The position numbers and the translations under genes were made by a program. The notes beneath the pieces were generated by a model. The model was not told where the DNA came from, searched no databases, and saw nothing but the letters and a program-made list of their open reading frames with translations. From Paenibacillus sp. JNUCC-31 (GTDB lineage Bacteria; Bacillota; Bacilli; Paenibacillales; Paenibacillaceae): a stretch of 64,000 bases of DNA. The DNA lies in contig NZ_CP062165.1 of assembly GCF_014844075.1 (NCBI RefSeq), forward strand, positions 2,666,001-2,730,000, read 5' to 3'. Positions 40,279 through 50,004 of the stretch are shown piece after piece (positions within the stretch are counted from its first letter, which is position 1; every line of letters starts with the position of its first letter).

Positions 40279-41838
40279 TTACTTGTTCACCCGGAAAGCT
40301 TCCCAGGCCCCACCAACCGAATTGCGGCTCGCTACAAGTTTACCGCCATTATTCAGATCACAGGTCACATACAGGTTATTGGCGAGTGCCTGCAACGCAA
40401 TTGTTCCATCACCTAAATCCACACGATTAAATTTCTCCCATTGCTGAATGGTTGTGGCTTTTGCGATCAGGGCACCACCCGCATTAACATCTGCTGTGAC
40501 ATATTTATTATTGATTTTGGACTTGAGTGACACCGTTCCATCGGAATTCGTGATCCATTCAAAAAGCTCCCAGTCTCCAGCCGTCGCCCGATTGGCAACA
40601 AGCTGGTCATTGCCTTGATTCTCGGCGGAGACGATTTGCTGATTTGCTTGAGCAACCAAATAGTTGTACCCGCTTGGATTCGGAGGCTGCACCGTGCCAC
40701 CACCCGTCACCTCTGAATATACGGCCTGAAGCAGCGCACCAGAGCGATCATTGCTGTACTCCCAGAACATGATGCCGCCCAAATTGCTGTTTTTCACATA
40801 TTGCACCTTCAGGCTGAGCGATTGCGGGTCGTCATAGGAGATAAAGGTATTTCCATTAAACAGATAAGGAGCTTGGGCACTGCTGTCCCAGTACCGTGTA
40901 TATCCGTTTTTATTTAAATATTGGCTGACAATGGTGTTGTAATCGGGTTCAAAACCACCGGAACCAGGCCTGTCCAGACCATTGTTCGAATTCTGAACAC
41001 CAGTCCAGGCCCGGCCGTAAAAGGCTCCGCCAATGACCAGTTTGTTCGCGGGAACACCGCTGTTTCTGAACAGATTGACCGCAGAAGTTACGCTTATATC
41101 TCTTCCAGACAGATTGGTATGATGCCCTGTAGTAGCGTCCCAGGTTCCATGAAAATCGTAAGTCATCAGATTGATCCAGTCCAGCAGAGGCGTGATATTG
41201 TTGATTTCCACACCGTTCAGATAACTGCTGCTTGCTCCGGCGGCAATGGTCAGCAGATATTGCTTGCCATTGATTTGCCCTTGAGCATTCAGCTTCTCAC
41301 GAACCTTCGCGAGCAGTTGTGTGAAATTTTCTTTATCCTGTGGCCGTGCAGTTGTACCCGCAGCAGGGTTGGTTGGATACTCCCAATCCAGATCGACGCC
41401 ATCCAAATTATTGGAGGTGACCAGCTGCACAATACTGTCAGCAAACGTTGTGCGTGACGCGTCTGTTAGCGCAGCGTCGGAGAAACCGTTAGCTCCCCAG
41501 CCCCCAACAGACAGTAACACCTTCAAATCCGGGTTTCTGGATTTCAGTCCAACCATGAGTTGCAGTTTGGTACGATCTGTATTAGTAATCGTCGCTTTGC
41601 CGTTGGAGATGAGAGCGAAGGAGTAATTGATATGAGAGAGCTGCTCTGCCTTGATATCATTTGCGGTCCAATTGGCCCACCCAGCCACATAAGCAATAAT
41701 TTTTTTGGGAAGGGGAGCTGCGTCAGCTTGTTTCGCTGGTCCGATGGCAAATGTTGAAACGGTTAGCGCAAAAGATAAGAATAAGAGCATGAACACTTTT
41801 ACCAATGAAGGGATCGTACCAACTCGATTTGGGTTCAT
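40279..41838 (-). CDS. Secreted GH18 chitinase with C-terminal beta-trefoil (fascin-like) domain
   Basis: 519 residues. Signal peptide (about 1-40, ending AKQADAA). The GH18 catalytic barrel has KVLLSVGGWGANGFSDAA and the active-site DGVDLDWEYP (DxxDxDxE), then WINLMTYDFHGTWDATTGHH and a late GIMFWEYSNDRSGALL. The last 120 residues repeat motifs such as YVTADVNAGGALIAKATTI and YVTCDLNNGGKLVASRNSV that match a fascin-like or trefoil carbohydrate-binding module. Upstream (42003-42018) is a cre-like site, suggesting CcpA repression. AAAGGAG precedes the ATG. Confidence 0.9.
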   Translation of the reverse strand: MNPNRVGTIPSLVKVFMLLFLSFALTVSTFAIGPAKQADAAPLPKKIIAYVAGWANWTANDIKAEQLSHINYSFALISNGKATITNTDRTKLQLMVGLKSRNPDLKVLLSVGGWGANGFSDAALTDASRTTFADSIVQLVTSNNLDGVDLDWEYPTNPAAGTTARPQDKENFTQLLAKVREKLNAQGQINGKQYLLTIAAGASSSYLNGVEINNITPLLDWINLMTYDFHGTWDATTGHHTNLSGRDISVTSAVNLFRNSGVPANKLVIGGAFYGRAWTGVQNSNNGLDRPGSGGFEPDYNTIVSQYLNKNGYTRYWDSSAQAPYLFNGNTFISYDDPQSLSLKVQYVKNSNLGGIMFWEYSNDRSGALLQAVYSEVTGGGTVQPPNPSGYNYLVAQANQQIVSAENQGNDQLVANRATAGDWELFEWITNSDGTVSLKSKINNKYVTADVNAGGALIAKATTIQQWEKFNRVDLGDGTIALQALANNLYVTCDLNNGGKLVASRNSVGGAWEAFRVNK

Positions 41839-42002
41839 TGCATAATTCTCCTTTGATTTTTAATTTTAGAAATTTGCAGTTGCGTTACGCTTTTGTAAGC
41901 AGGAGGATCACGCCCTGTACTCCCTACGCCTTCTCTCATTAACGCCCCTGAACGTCCTGTTTTGTTGATCCACATCAGTTTCCACCCTTTCTCGTCGATT
42001 TA

Positions 42003-42018
42003 GGGGAAGCGTTTACAT
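42003..42018 (-). promoter_or_regulatory. cre-like CcpA operator of the chitinase gene
   Basis: On the minus strand ATGTAAACGCTTCCCC matches the cre consensus WTGNAANCGNWNNCW at all but the last position. It lies about 165 bases upstream of the ATG. This fits catabolite repression of a chitinase gene. By-eye call. Confidence 0.55.
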
Positions 42019-42437
42019 TTTAATGTAATCGATTTCATTTATGATAAAATATATCTGGTTCGTTGAAATTCATGAATAGAATACATAGATTTGCAGAAAA
42101 ATTAGGCTAGTTCAAAAAGGATCATAGAACGTTGATCTGAAGGGTAATGGGATATCCAAGGATTTTTGCAGCTGAAAAATTTTTAAATCTCGGGAAGAGT
42201 ACACCAACGAATTAAAATACATTCATCATTGGCATGACAGGGTGCATGGATGAGGAGTAGGTTCATAACCCACTTTCAAAGTATTGATTACTATTTGAGG
42301 TGTAGAGTGTAAGTAGGCAGGTAAAATACTTATATAATCTAGTTAAAATTAGGATAATACACAATTGAAATATTTGTCAATAAAAATTAAATTTGTCATT
42401 CACCCCGTCTTCTAAGTTCACGGTACCTTTAAACATA

Positions 42438-42472
42438 AAAAAGATCTTCACCTGAATGCGCAGGTAAAGATC
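42438..42472 (-). terminator. Terminator of the first rodA paralogue
   Basis: GATCTTCACCTG (42443-42454) pairs with CAGGTAAAGATC (42461-42472) with one mismatch. A T-run follows on the minus strand. It lies 137 bases past the stop. Confidence 0.85.
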
Positions 42473-42608
42473 GAAAGGGTAAACCTATCGCAAAGTATCT
42501 GGTTTTAATATACGTTCCAACAAAGTGCATTGGAGGATGGGTGTTCATAATAGAGATGCTCAAACCAGTGATGTTCGTACCAGAGAAGTTTATACCAAAA
42601 TATCAGGC

Positions 42609-43829
42609 TTATGCTGTTGTCTTTTCCTTTTTGACCAGACTCCATAAGCGTTCCAGCAAGTTAGGTCGTTGTTCTCCCATAAGAAGTTCGTCCTCTTCTT
42701 CCTGACCATATAATTTAATACTCATCACCAGCCCGATACACGCCATATTGATGAGTAATGAGGTACCGCCATAGCTGATAAACGGCAGCGTAATGCCTGT
42801 GAGCGGCATCAGCCCAAGGAAAGCCCCTATATTTTCAAACACTTGATATAACAGCATACCGATAATACCTACAATCACAATAGGCCCTGCCCGGTCCCTG
42901 CAATGTAGAGCGATTAACACCATACGATGGATGAGGATAAAGTACAACAAGAGCAAAACAGATCCACCCACAAAACCAAACTCCTCGGCAATGACCACAA
43001 AAATGGAATCTGAATACGTATACGGTACCCGCCCGGATTGCACGGACGTACCCTGCATGTAGCCCTTGCCCGTTATACCTCCTGAGCCTATGGCAAGACC
43101 CGCATTTTTCGTATGCCAGGAAGCCTTCGACGTGGCTTTATCCGGGACAAGCCAGGGATCAATTCGCTCAGCCCAGTGTTCCCGGTTCGCCTTTTCCAGA
43201 AAAATAAAAATCTCATCGTGATACGACGTATATGTTTTGACAAATCCAAAAAAGGTTACTCCCACAATGGTAAGAGCAATTAGTGCATGAGACCACTTGA
43301 TATTCCCTATCCATAACACAGCGACCAGAATCACGATGTATCCGAGGGCATTGCCCAGGTCATTCTGAGCCATCACAAGCGCAAAGGGTACGAACGTCCA
43401 TAATCCGATGGGCACGATATCTTTCCAAAAACGAAGCGTAGACTTTTTTCTTTTGACTAATACATGTGCCAGAAACAGAATCAGGATCATTTTGAACAAC
43501 TCTGCCGGTTGAAAAGAAAGATATTCATTAATCTTGATCCAGCCATTCGCATTATTGATAGGCCCGCCAACAAAGTTGACAAGAATCAGCAGAACGATCC
43601 CGACTCCGTAAATATAGAACGCATATTGGATATACAGTTTATAATTGACCAATCCAATACCAATGATGGCCACGAATCCAATCACGTAAAACAATAACGT
43701 TTTGATATGATGATTTCCAAGATTCGGATCGGACTGAATCGCACTGTACACCGTAAATACACTCATGACCATAAGCAACAACAACACAAACAAAATAACC
43801 CCGTCCATCTTCTTCAGCATTCTCAGCAT
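42609..43829 (-). CDS. RodA/FtsW/SpoVE-family (SEDS) glycosyltransferase, paralogue 1
   Basis: Ten-span membrane protein of 406 residues. SEDS family polymerases extend glycan strands from lipid II. Signatures: LSFQPAELFKMILILFLAHV (Lys-containing helix), QNDLGNALGYIVILVAVLWI, LAIGSGGITGKGYMQGTSVQ, FVVIAEEFGFVGGSVLLLLY and LMPLTGITLPFISYGGTSLL. The conserved Asp in QNDLGNA is intact. It closely resembles the neighbour at 44046-45266, so the pair is a tandem duplication. Each has its own terminator. Either could be the elongation polymerase RodA. Confidence 0.87.
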   Translation of the reverse strand: MLRMLKKMDGVILFVLLLLMVMSVFTVYSAIQSDPNLGNHHIKTLLFYVIGFVAIIGIGLVNYKLYIQYAFYIYGVGIVLLILVNFVGGPINNANGWIKINEYLSFQPAELFKMILILFLAHVLVKRKKSTLRFWKDIVPIGLWTFVPFALVMAQNDLGNALGYIVILVAVLWIGNIKWSHALIALTIVGVTFFGFVKTYTSYHDEIFIFLEKANREHWAERIDPWLVPDKATSKASWHTKNAGLAIGSGGITGKGYMQGTSVQSGRVPYTYSDSIFVVIAEEFGFVGGSVLLLLYFILIHRMVLIALHCRDRAGPIVIVGIIGMLLYQVFENIGAFLGLMPLTGITLPFISYGGTSLLINMACIGLVMSIKLYGQEEEDELLMGEQRPNLLERLWSLVKKEKTTA

Positions 43830-43936
43830 GTTCTCACATATCCCCCTGAGGCTCAGTAATCCAATAGTTATTTCCAGTAGTCTTTAATATTACCATTGTA
43901 TATAATTGGAAGACAACTTGGAAATTACACACGCTA

Positions 43937-44000
43937 AGAAAAACCCTGAGTCCAACAGATCCTCTTGCTCTGATCTGTTTGGTCTCAGGGTTCCTTTTTT
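43937..44000. terminator. Terminator between the two rodA paralogues
   Basis: AACCCTGAG (43942-43950) pairs with CTCAGGGTT (43984-43992), with inner CCAACAGATC pairing GATCTGTTTGG. T-runs lie on both sides, so it can act in both directions. It lies just past the stop of the upstream paralogue at 44046. Confidence 0.85.
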
Positions 44001-44045
44001 CACTATACTTCGGCCAATCGTCTAGTTCTATTCCTTGAATAAACG

Positions 44046-45266
44046 CTATTGCTCCTGCTGGGATGGTTTGCGTCTAAACAGCTTCATGACCAGCTCTGTA
44101 ATGCCTGGTTGTTCTGAGGAACCAAGGATGTCCTCGTTCTCTTCCGTGTGAACCTTGATACTCATCACAATCCCCATGCTGACCATGTTGATCATAATTG
44201 AGGTCCCCCCCGAACTGATAAACGGCAACGTAATCCCTGTCAATGGCATCAGACCAATGAACGGACCGATGTTGACAAAGATCTGGTAGAGCAGCATCGC
44301 TATAATACCGACAATCAGATAGGGCCCTGCCCTGTCCTTACATTCCAACGCAATCAGCACCAGCCTGTGAATAAGAATGAAGTACAATAGCAGCAACACG
44401 GAGGCGCCTATAAACCCAAATTCCTCCCCAATCTGTACAAAGATCGAATCGGCATATGCCAATGGCACCCGATTCGACTGAATCGTTGTTCCTTCCAAAT
44501 ACCCTTTGCCCGTAATGCCGCCAGAACCTATCGCAAGCTTCGCATTATAGGTCTGCCAGAGGACATCTCTTGAGGTCAGTTCCGGCACGAGCCATGGATC
44601 GAAACGATCCGCCCAGTGCGAACGCCCAACATCCTTCAGGAATTTCACAATCTCATCATGATAATGAATATAAGCCTGTATACCACCGATAAAAGCAGCC
44701 ACAGCGATGATAAAACCAATAAGAGCATGGGTGAATTTAATATTACCAATCCATAATAATCCCACAAGAATGACCACATAACTTAACGCATTCCCCAAGT
44801 CATTTTGAAGTAATACGAGTAGTAATGGCGGCAGTACACAGAGTGAGATTGGAATGACATCACGTCCGAAATATAGCGGACGATTCTTTTTTCGGGCCAA
44901 AAAGGCTGATAAAAACACAATCAGGCACAGCTTGAACAATTCAGCAGGCTGCAGACTGACTCCGAATATGGATAACCAACCTTTCGCGCCATAATATTCT
45001 TTACCAAAGAACATAACGAAAACGAGCAGCAGCATACCCACGCCATAGATATACAAATAATTTTTGATAATGAATTTGTAATTGATCATCGAGATCCCAA
45101 AAAAGACCACGAAGCCCAAAATATAATACATCACTGCACTTTTCGTGAGTCCCTCCAGCTTGGGTCTGCCAAAGGTGGTACTATAGATTGACAAGATACT
45201 GATGACCATCAGAATAAGCAATATAAAAACAATCGAGTAGTCTATTTTTTTGAATTTATGCAGCAT
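44046..45266 (-). CDS. RodA/FtsW/SpoVE-family (SEDS) glycosyltransferase, paralogue 2
   Basis: Ten-span SEDS protein of about 406 residues. Same motifs as paralogue 1: VSLQPAELFKLCLIVFLSAF, LQNDLGNALSYVVILVGLLW, LAIGSGGITGKGYLEGTTIQ, FVQIGEEFGFIGASVLLLLY, LTGITLPFISSGGTSIMIN. The ATG at 45266 is favoured because GGAGG lies upstream; a TTG at 45284 overlaps that site. It starts about 85 bases past the prmC stop. Confidence 0.87.
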   Translation of the reverse strand: MLHKFKKIDYSIVFILLILMVISILSIYSTTFGRPKLEGLTKSAVMYYILGFVVFFGISMINYKFIIKNYLYIYGVGMLLLVFVMFFGKEYYGAKGWLSIFGVSLQPAELFKLCLIVFLSAFLARKKNRPLYFGRDVIPISLCVLPPLLLVLLQNDLGNALSYVVILVGLLWIGNIKFTHALIGFIIAVAAFIGGIQAYIHYHDEIVKFLKDVGRSHWADRFDPWLVPELTSRDVLWQTYNAKLAIGSGGITGKGYLEGTTIQSNRVPLAYADSIFVQIGEEFGFIGASVLLLLYFILIHRLVLIALECKDRAGPYLIVGIIAMLLYQIFVNIGPFIGLMPLTGITLPFISSGGTSIMINMVSMGIVMSIKVHTEENEDILGSSEQPGITELVMKLFRRKPSQQEQ

Positions 45267-45351
45267 GTAATTATGTTCCTCCAAGCATTCAGCAATCTCC
45301 GGTATATCTCATTGTAGAGGATTTCACGGGAAAAAGAAAACCCGTAGAACC

Positions 45352-46257
45352 TTACATTTTCGTCACCTGTTCCGAAGTGCGAACACCCAGTACATGCCGT
45401 TCAATGCCCGCAAGGTCCGGCACGACGATAATTTCCGGCCAGTATCCCGCCGATTCAAGCAGGGCCGCGATGTCCCCTGCCTGTCCCTGACCCAGCTCAA
45501 AACCGATGACCTGCGGCGGTGCAGGCAGCAGCGCAAGCTGCTCCAGCATGATGCGGTATGGCCCAAGTCCATCCGGGCCGCCGTCCAGTGCCGTGCGCGG
45601 CTCATGATCGCGCACCTCGGGCTGCAACCCGGCGATATCTGCCGCCGGGATGTAGGGCGGGTTGGACACCAGGATGTCCACCCGCGCCCCGGCGAACGGG
45701 GCCAATAGATCGCCTTCACGGAAGTCGATCTGCACCCCGTTCGCGGCCGCGTTCCGCGCGGCCACTTGCAGGGCAGCCGCCGAGATATCTCCGGCGCCTA
45801 CCTGCCAGCGCGGGCGCTGCGAAGCCATCGTCACCGCGATGGCACCGCTGCCCGTGCCAATATCGACGGCGAGCGGAGCGCCGCCGGGAAACACGCGGTC
45901 GGCTTCGCGCAGCACAGCCTCGACCAGCAGCTCGGTCTCCGGCCGCGGAATCAGCACGGCCGGCGTGACCTCGAACGGCAGCCCATAGAATTCCTGGCTG
46001 CCGATGATGTACTGCGCCGGCTCACCCGCAGCCTTGCGCGTGACGGCGTCTTCCCAGCGGCTGCGAAGCTCGCTGGGAAAGGGCTCCGGCTGCATCATGT
46101 AGTACGCGGCCCCTTCGCGGCCGAGTACATATTCGAGCAGCAGCCGGGCATTGTTGTGCGGCTCGTACACGCCGCACTTCTCCAAAAAAGAGGAAGCCTC
46201 CACGAAGGCTTCCCGACAGCTCTGTTCCGGCGTCATGACAAACTGCGCGCGGTTCAC
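45352..46257 (-). CDS. prmC: Release-factor glutamine methyltransferase PrmC
   Basis: Methylates the Gln of the GGQ motif of release factors using SAM. About 301 residues from a GTG (46257) with GAGGAG upstream. It has the catalytic NPPYIPAADI motif (about residue 200), SAM loop AVDIGTGSGAIAVTMAS and the N-terminal EYVLGREGAAYY segment. It lies four bases past the prfA stop, so the two are coupled. The middle of the gene is GC-rich compared with its surroundings. Confidence 0.94.
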   Translation of the reverse strand: MNRAQFVMTPEQSCREAFVEASSFLEKCGVYEPHNNARLLLEYVLGREGAAYYMMQPEPFPSELRSRWEDAVTRKAAGEPAQYIIGSQEFYGLPFEVTPAVLIPRPETELLVEAVLREADRVFPGGAPLAVDIGTGSGAIAVTMASQRPRWQVGAGDISAAALQVAARNAAANGVQIDFREGDLLAPFAGARVDILVSNPPYIPAADIAGLQPEVRDHEPRTALDGGPDGLGPYRIMLEQLALLPAPPQVIGFELGQGQAGDIAALLESAGYWPEIIVVPDLAGIERHVLGVRTSEQVTKM

Positions 46258-46261
46258 AGGT

Positions 46262-47329
46262 TTATTCTCCTCTTTCCATCATATCCGTCTGCTCGGCAAT
46301 CGTCAGTGCAGACAAGATATCTTCTATCTCCCCGTTCATCACCTGATCCAGCTTGTGCATGGTCAGACCAATGCGATGATCCGTCACACGGCTTTGCGGG
46401 AAATTGTAGGTACGAATCCGCTCACTCCGGTCGCCTGTTCCCACTTTGCTCTTACGCTCACTCGAAATTTTCGCCTCTTCTTCCTGACGCATCATATCGA
46501 AGATACGGGTACGAAGAACCTGTAACGCTTTTTCCTTATTCGAGTTCTGCGATTTACCATCCTGACACGTTGCCACAATTCCCGTTGGAACGTGGGTTAC
46601 CCGTACAGCGGATTTTGTCGTATTTACCGATTGTCCACCAGCACCACTGGAACAGAACGTATCCACACGGATGTCTTTATCATGAATTTCGATATCGAAA
46701 TCTTCGGCTTCAGGCATAACCGCGACTGTTGAAGTAGACGTATGAATCCGTCCGCCCGACTCGGTTGTCGGGATACGCTGTACACGGTGTGCACCACTTT
46801 CGTATTTCATTTTGCTGTATGCACCGCGACCGTTAATGAGGAAAATAACCTCTTTGAATCCGCCCACATCATTTGTATTGGCATCCATCAATTCCACGCG
46901 CCAGCCTTGATTATCGGCATAACGTGTGTACATCCGGTACAGATCCGCTGCAAACAGCGCTGCTTCATCTCCACCCGCCGCTCCGCGAATTTCGACAATG
47001 ACGTTTTTATCATCATTCGGGTCTTTGGGCAGCATCAGCACACGAATCAGATCATCCAGTTCTTTCTTGCGCGCGCTCAGCTCATCAATTTCCATTTTGA
47101 CCATTTCACGCATCTCGTCGTCCAGTTTCTCTCCCTGCATCTCCTTGGCAGCTTCGAGATCCTGACTTACCTGTTTGTACTCATTGTATGCTTCATAGGT
47201 AGGTTGCAGATCGGATTGTTCTTTGGAATATTCCCGCAGCTTCTTGTTATCACTTGCCACATCCGGATCACACAGCAACTCGCTTAATTTGTCATAACGG
47301 TCGGCTAACGCCTGTAATTTATCCAACAT
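46262..47329 (-). CDS. prfA: Peptide chain release factor 1
   Basis: Recognises UAA and UAG stop codons. 355 residues with the GGQ loop [20 protein letters not shown], the PxT-type discriminator [20 protein letters not shown] region and the N-terminal domain [32 protein letters not shown] precedes the ATG. It heads the prfA-prmC pair. Confidence 0.97.
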   Translation of the reverse strand: MLDKLQALADRYDKLSELLCDPDVASDNKKLREYSKEQSDLQPTYEAYNEYKQVSQDLEAAKEMQGEKLDDEMREMVKMEIDELSARKKELDDLIRVLMLPKDPNDDKNVIVEIRGAAGGDEAALFAADLYRMYTRYADNQGWRVELMDANTNDVGGFKEVIFLINGRGAYSKMKYESGAHRVQRIPTTESGGRIHTSTSTVAVMPEAEDFDIEIHDKDIRVDTFCSSGAGGQSVNTTKSAVRVTHVPTGIVATCQDGKSQNSNKEKALQVLRTRIFDMMRQEEEAKISSERKSKVGTGDRSERIRTYNFPQSRVTDHRIGLTMHKLDQVMNGEIEDILSALTIAEQTDMMERGE

Positions 47330-47891
47330 ATATAGTCACCTCACGCTTTATTTTCGGTTATTACGCTTCGCATCGTTTCAGATGAGCGTTCCATGTTCCA
47401 TCATTCGTACCATTTATAATTTACATCGCACAGCATATTTGGGAAGAAACCCTACCGTAACGTTCATTTTATGATCGACGTATAACATCGCTACAACGTC
47501 ATCAAATCCTTTGCTTTTAAGTTATAAAAAGAAATCGCGTACCCTTTGCGGAAACCCGCTTCAGCTCCTTAAGTTGAGCGCGAAATTCAACATGGGTATA
47601 CGACTCTTAATTATAGCATATTCTTATGCTCGTGAATAGCAACTGTTCACCAAGCCTTACACCAAAATTTCATTCTGATCAGATGGAGCCATAACGAAGT
47701 CTCTTCTGATTCTTCATCATGTAACCTGCCTTGGCGTCCTACTTTTTATTATATCCACCACTCGCAAACAATCCAGCAAAAATAATGGTCATGCTAAAAG
47801 GATCTGAAAATATAGAAAGTCCTGCTGTCTTCTCTTGAAGATAGCAGGACTTTCTATATAACATATAAGTGGTTCTGTGTTGAATTAAGAA
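47330..47891. other. 562-base spacer between ychF and prfA
   Basis: Contains the ychF terminator at its right edge and, presumably, the prfA promoter. No gene is visible. A 16-codon frame (minus strand, MTIIFAGLFASGGYNKK) lies around 47745-47793 but has no convincing ribosome site. Confidence 0.5.
47811..47857 (-). terminator. Terminator of ychF
   Basis: Long stem of about 18 bp: TATAGAAAGTCCTGCT (47811-47826) plus GTCTTC, pairing with GAAGATAGCAGGACTTTC and TATA (to 47857), with one mismatch and a short loop. It lies 35 bases past the ychF stop. Confidence 0.85.
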
Positions 47892-48992
47892 TTAAACGTT
47901 GAAGCGGAAGTGCATAACATCGCCGTCATTGACAACATACTCTTTACCTTCGAGACGAAGTTGTCCACGTTCCTTCGCACCGTTCATGGAACCGGCTGCA
48001 ACCAGATCATCGTAGGAAACGACCTCTGCCCGGATGAATCCGCGCTCAAAGTCCGTGTGAATAACACCCGCTGCGCCTGGTGCTTTCGTACCCTTGCGGA
48101 TCGTCCATGCACGAACTTCCTGTACGCCTGCTGTGAAGTACGTGTACAGACCCAGCAATTTGTAAGCGGCTTTGATGAGCAGGTTCAGACCGGAATCCTC
48201 GATGCCGAGTTCTTCCAGGAACATTTGTTTATCTTCGCCTTCCAGCTCGGAGATTTCTTCTTCCACTTTCGCACTGATCGGTACGACTTCAGCATTTTCA
48301 GCAGCTGCGAATTCTCTTACTTTTTGCACGTAAGCATTATTGGCTACATCGCCGATTTCATCCTCTGCTACATTGGCTGCGTACAGTACAGGCTTCAGCG
48401 TAAGCAAGTGCAGATCGCGCACGATCAAACGCTCTTCGTCCGTAAGCTCCATGCTGCGTGCCGGCTTGTCTTCGTACAAAACAGCCTTCACTTTCTCCAG
48501 TACTTCCACTTCCTGAGCAGCAGACTTGTTGCCGCCCTTCATGTTTTTCTTGGAGCGGTCGATTTTTTTCTCGACACTCTCGATATCGGCCAGGATCAGC
48601 TCCAGATTAATCGTCTGGATGTCGCTTACCGGATCAATTTTGCCATCGACGTGTGTGATGTTCTCATCTACGAAGCAGCGTACCACGTGTACAATTGCGT
48701 CTACTTCACGAATGTGGGCAAGGAACTTGTTACCAAGGCCTTCTCCTTTACTTGCACCACGAACAAGACCTGCGATATCTACAAATTCAAACGCTGTGGG
48801 TACCGTTTTTTTCGGTACAACGAGTTCTGTCAATTTGTCCAAACGCTCATCCGGTACTTCAACGATCCCCACGTTCGGGTCAATCGTACAGAACGGATAG
48901 TTTGCCGACTCGGCACCTGCTTGTGTAATTGCATTAAAAAGTGTGGATTTACCAACGTTAGGCAAGCCCACGATTCCAGCTTTCAAAGCCAT
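47892..48992 (-). CDS. ychF: Redox-regulated ATPase/GTPase YchF
   Basis: Obg-family P-loop protein of 366 residues that binds the ribosome and ATP. G1 motif GLPNVGKSTLFNAITQAG at the N-terminus, FVDIAGLVRGASKGEGLGN (G3), and a C-terminal TGS/ubiquitin-like domain with TIRKGTKAPGAAGVIHTDFE. Typical length. Strong terminator downstream. Confidence 0.96.
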   Translation of the reverse strand: MALKAGIVGLPNVGKSTLFNAITQAGAESANYPFCTIDPNVGIVEVPDERLDKLTELVVPKKTVPTAFEFVDIAGLVRGASKGEGLGNKFLAHIREVDAIVHVVRCFVDENITHVDGKIDPVSDIQTINLELILADIESVEKKIDRSKKNMKGGNKSAAQEVEVLEKVKAVLYEDKPARSMELTDEERLIVRDLHLLTLKPVLYAANVAEDEIGDVANNAYVQKVREFAAAENAEVVPISAKVEEEISELEGEDKQMFLEELGIEDSGLNLLIKAAYKLLGLYTYFTAGVQEVRAWTIRKGTKAPGAAGVIHTDFERGFIRAEVVSYDDLVAAGSMNGAKERGQLRLEGKEYVVNDGDVMHFRFNV

Positions 48993-49184
48993 GTATATGA
49001 CAACTCCTCATTGATTACTTGTTCGGTATGGATAATCCTATACATTATATATGACAAACCCCAAGGCATCAAGAAACTTCGCCAATTCGACCAGAGCACC
49101 ATCCGCTTCCCGAAATCCCCGGTTACTGCGGATGATGCGTTTTGCATAGATCATACCTTTGGCTTAGATTATCCGTTTTTAGGC

Positions 49185-49655
49185 TTACCCTTTAATTTCC
49201 TTGTACATGGTCAAATCCGTTATCTCATATCCCATCTTGCGATACAGGCTGCTCGCCCGCACATTATGCCCAAACACATGCAGACCAATGCGATCCACCC
49301 CAAGGCTCAAGGCTTCCCTCTCAAGTGCCTCCATCGTCTCTGTACCATATCCTTTACCGCGGTGCGCTTCTTCAACGACAATATCGAGCAAAAATGCCTC
49401 TTTCCCACGGCGATTATCCGTAACGTTAAACCAGATATAACCCACATTCCCGTCAACGGCATGTACCAGATTATATAAATAAGCACCCGGTGTATTCAGC
49501 CCTTCCGGCAAATATTTATCGTAGGATGCCTCCGCAAGTCCCTGCGCCTCTTCCGCAGCCCAAGTACCCGCCTCCACTTTCTCTTCTGCAAAATCTTTAA
49601 TCGAGCGAACACGGAAATTTGCATATTCTTCTTGATTCATTCTGGTTAGCTTCAT
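49185..49655 (-). CDS. GNAT-family N-acetyltransferase
   Basis: 156 residues from the ATG at 49655, which follows GGAGGAATACTCTG. It has the GNAT acetyl-CoA motif EAHRGKGYGTETMEALERE, then GVDRIGLHVFGHNVRASSLY and YRKMGYEITDL. The substrate is unknown. It marks the start of the accessory-looking end of the window. Confidence 0.85.
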   Translation of the reverse strand: MKLTRMNQEEYANFRVRSIKDFAEEKVEAGTWAAEEAQGLAEASYDKYLPEGLNTPGAYLYNLVHAVDGNVGYIWFNVTDNRRGKEAFLLDIVVEEAHRGKGYGTETMEALEREALSLGVDRIGLHVFGHNVRASSLYRKMGYEITDLTMYKEIKG

Positions 49656-49751
49656 CAGAGTATTCCTCCACATTCATAAATATGTATACAGTTTTGGTGA
49701 TGTATTCACTACATTAGAGCCTTATCTAAATATGTTATCCTATTCAACAAA

Positions 49752-49814
49752 ATGACGCTAATGATTTCATTTGCGACTCTTGTTGTCTTGATACTTACAA
49801 ACAAACGGAAATAG
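49752..49814 (+). pseudogene. Possible relic of a holin-like toxin peptide gene
   Basis: A 20-codon frame encodes one hydrophobic stretch ending in a basic tail: MTLMISFATLVVLILTNKRK. That pattern resembles the C-terminal end of the small holin-like toxin family of Firmicutes (from memory). No ribosome site precedes it, so it is probably a 5'-truncated relic. A hairpin (AAATAGA..TCTATTT, 49810-49847) and T-run follow. The 49656-50004 gap has no other gene. Confidence 0.3.
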
Positions 49815-50004
49815 AACGCCCTACGGCAAAAGGAAGCGGTCTATTTTTAGGCTTTCATTCTAAATCCGGAGCCGAACCGCCCAAATATAACATCCATTTT
49901 AATGCGCAGTCCACAATTCAAACCCCTGTTCCCACGTATTCCTATACAACTTTTAGTTACCTCACTCTGTTTATACCTATATGAACGAAAGGAGCAGATT
50001 ACTT

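Larger units (their letters stand above)
41839..42608. other. 770-base spacer upstream of the chitinase
   Basis: Holds the chitinase promoter region with a cre-like site, and the terminator of the first rodA paralogue at its right end. The middle is AT-rich with no gene visible. Confidence 0.55.

Noticed and set aside
47745..47793. A 16-codon frame in the ychF-prfA spacer
   Set aside because: No ribosome site and no recognisable pattern.
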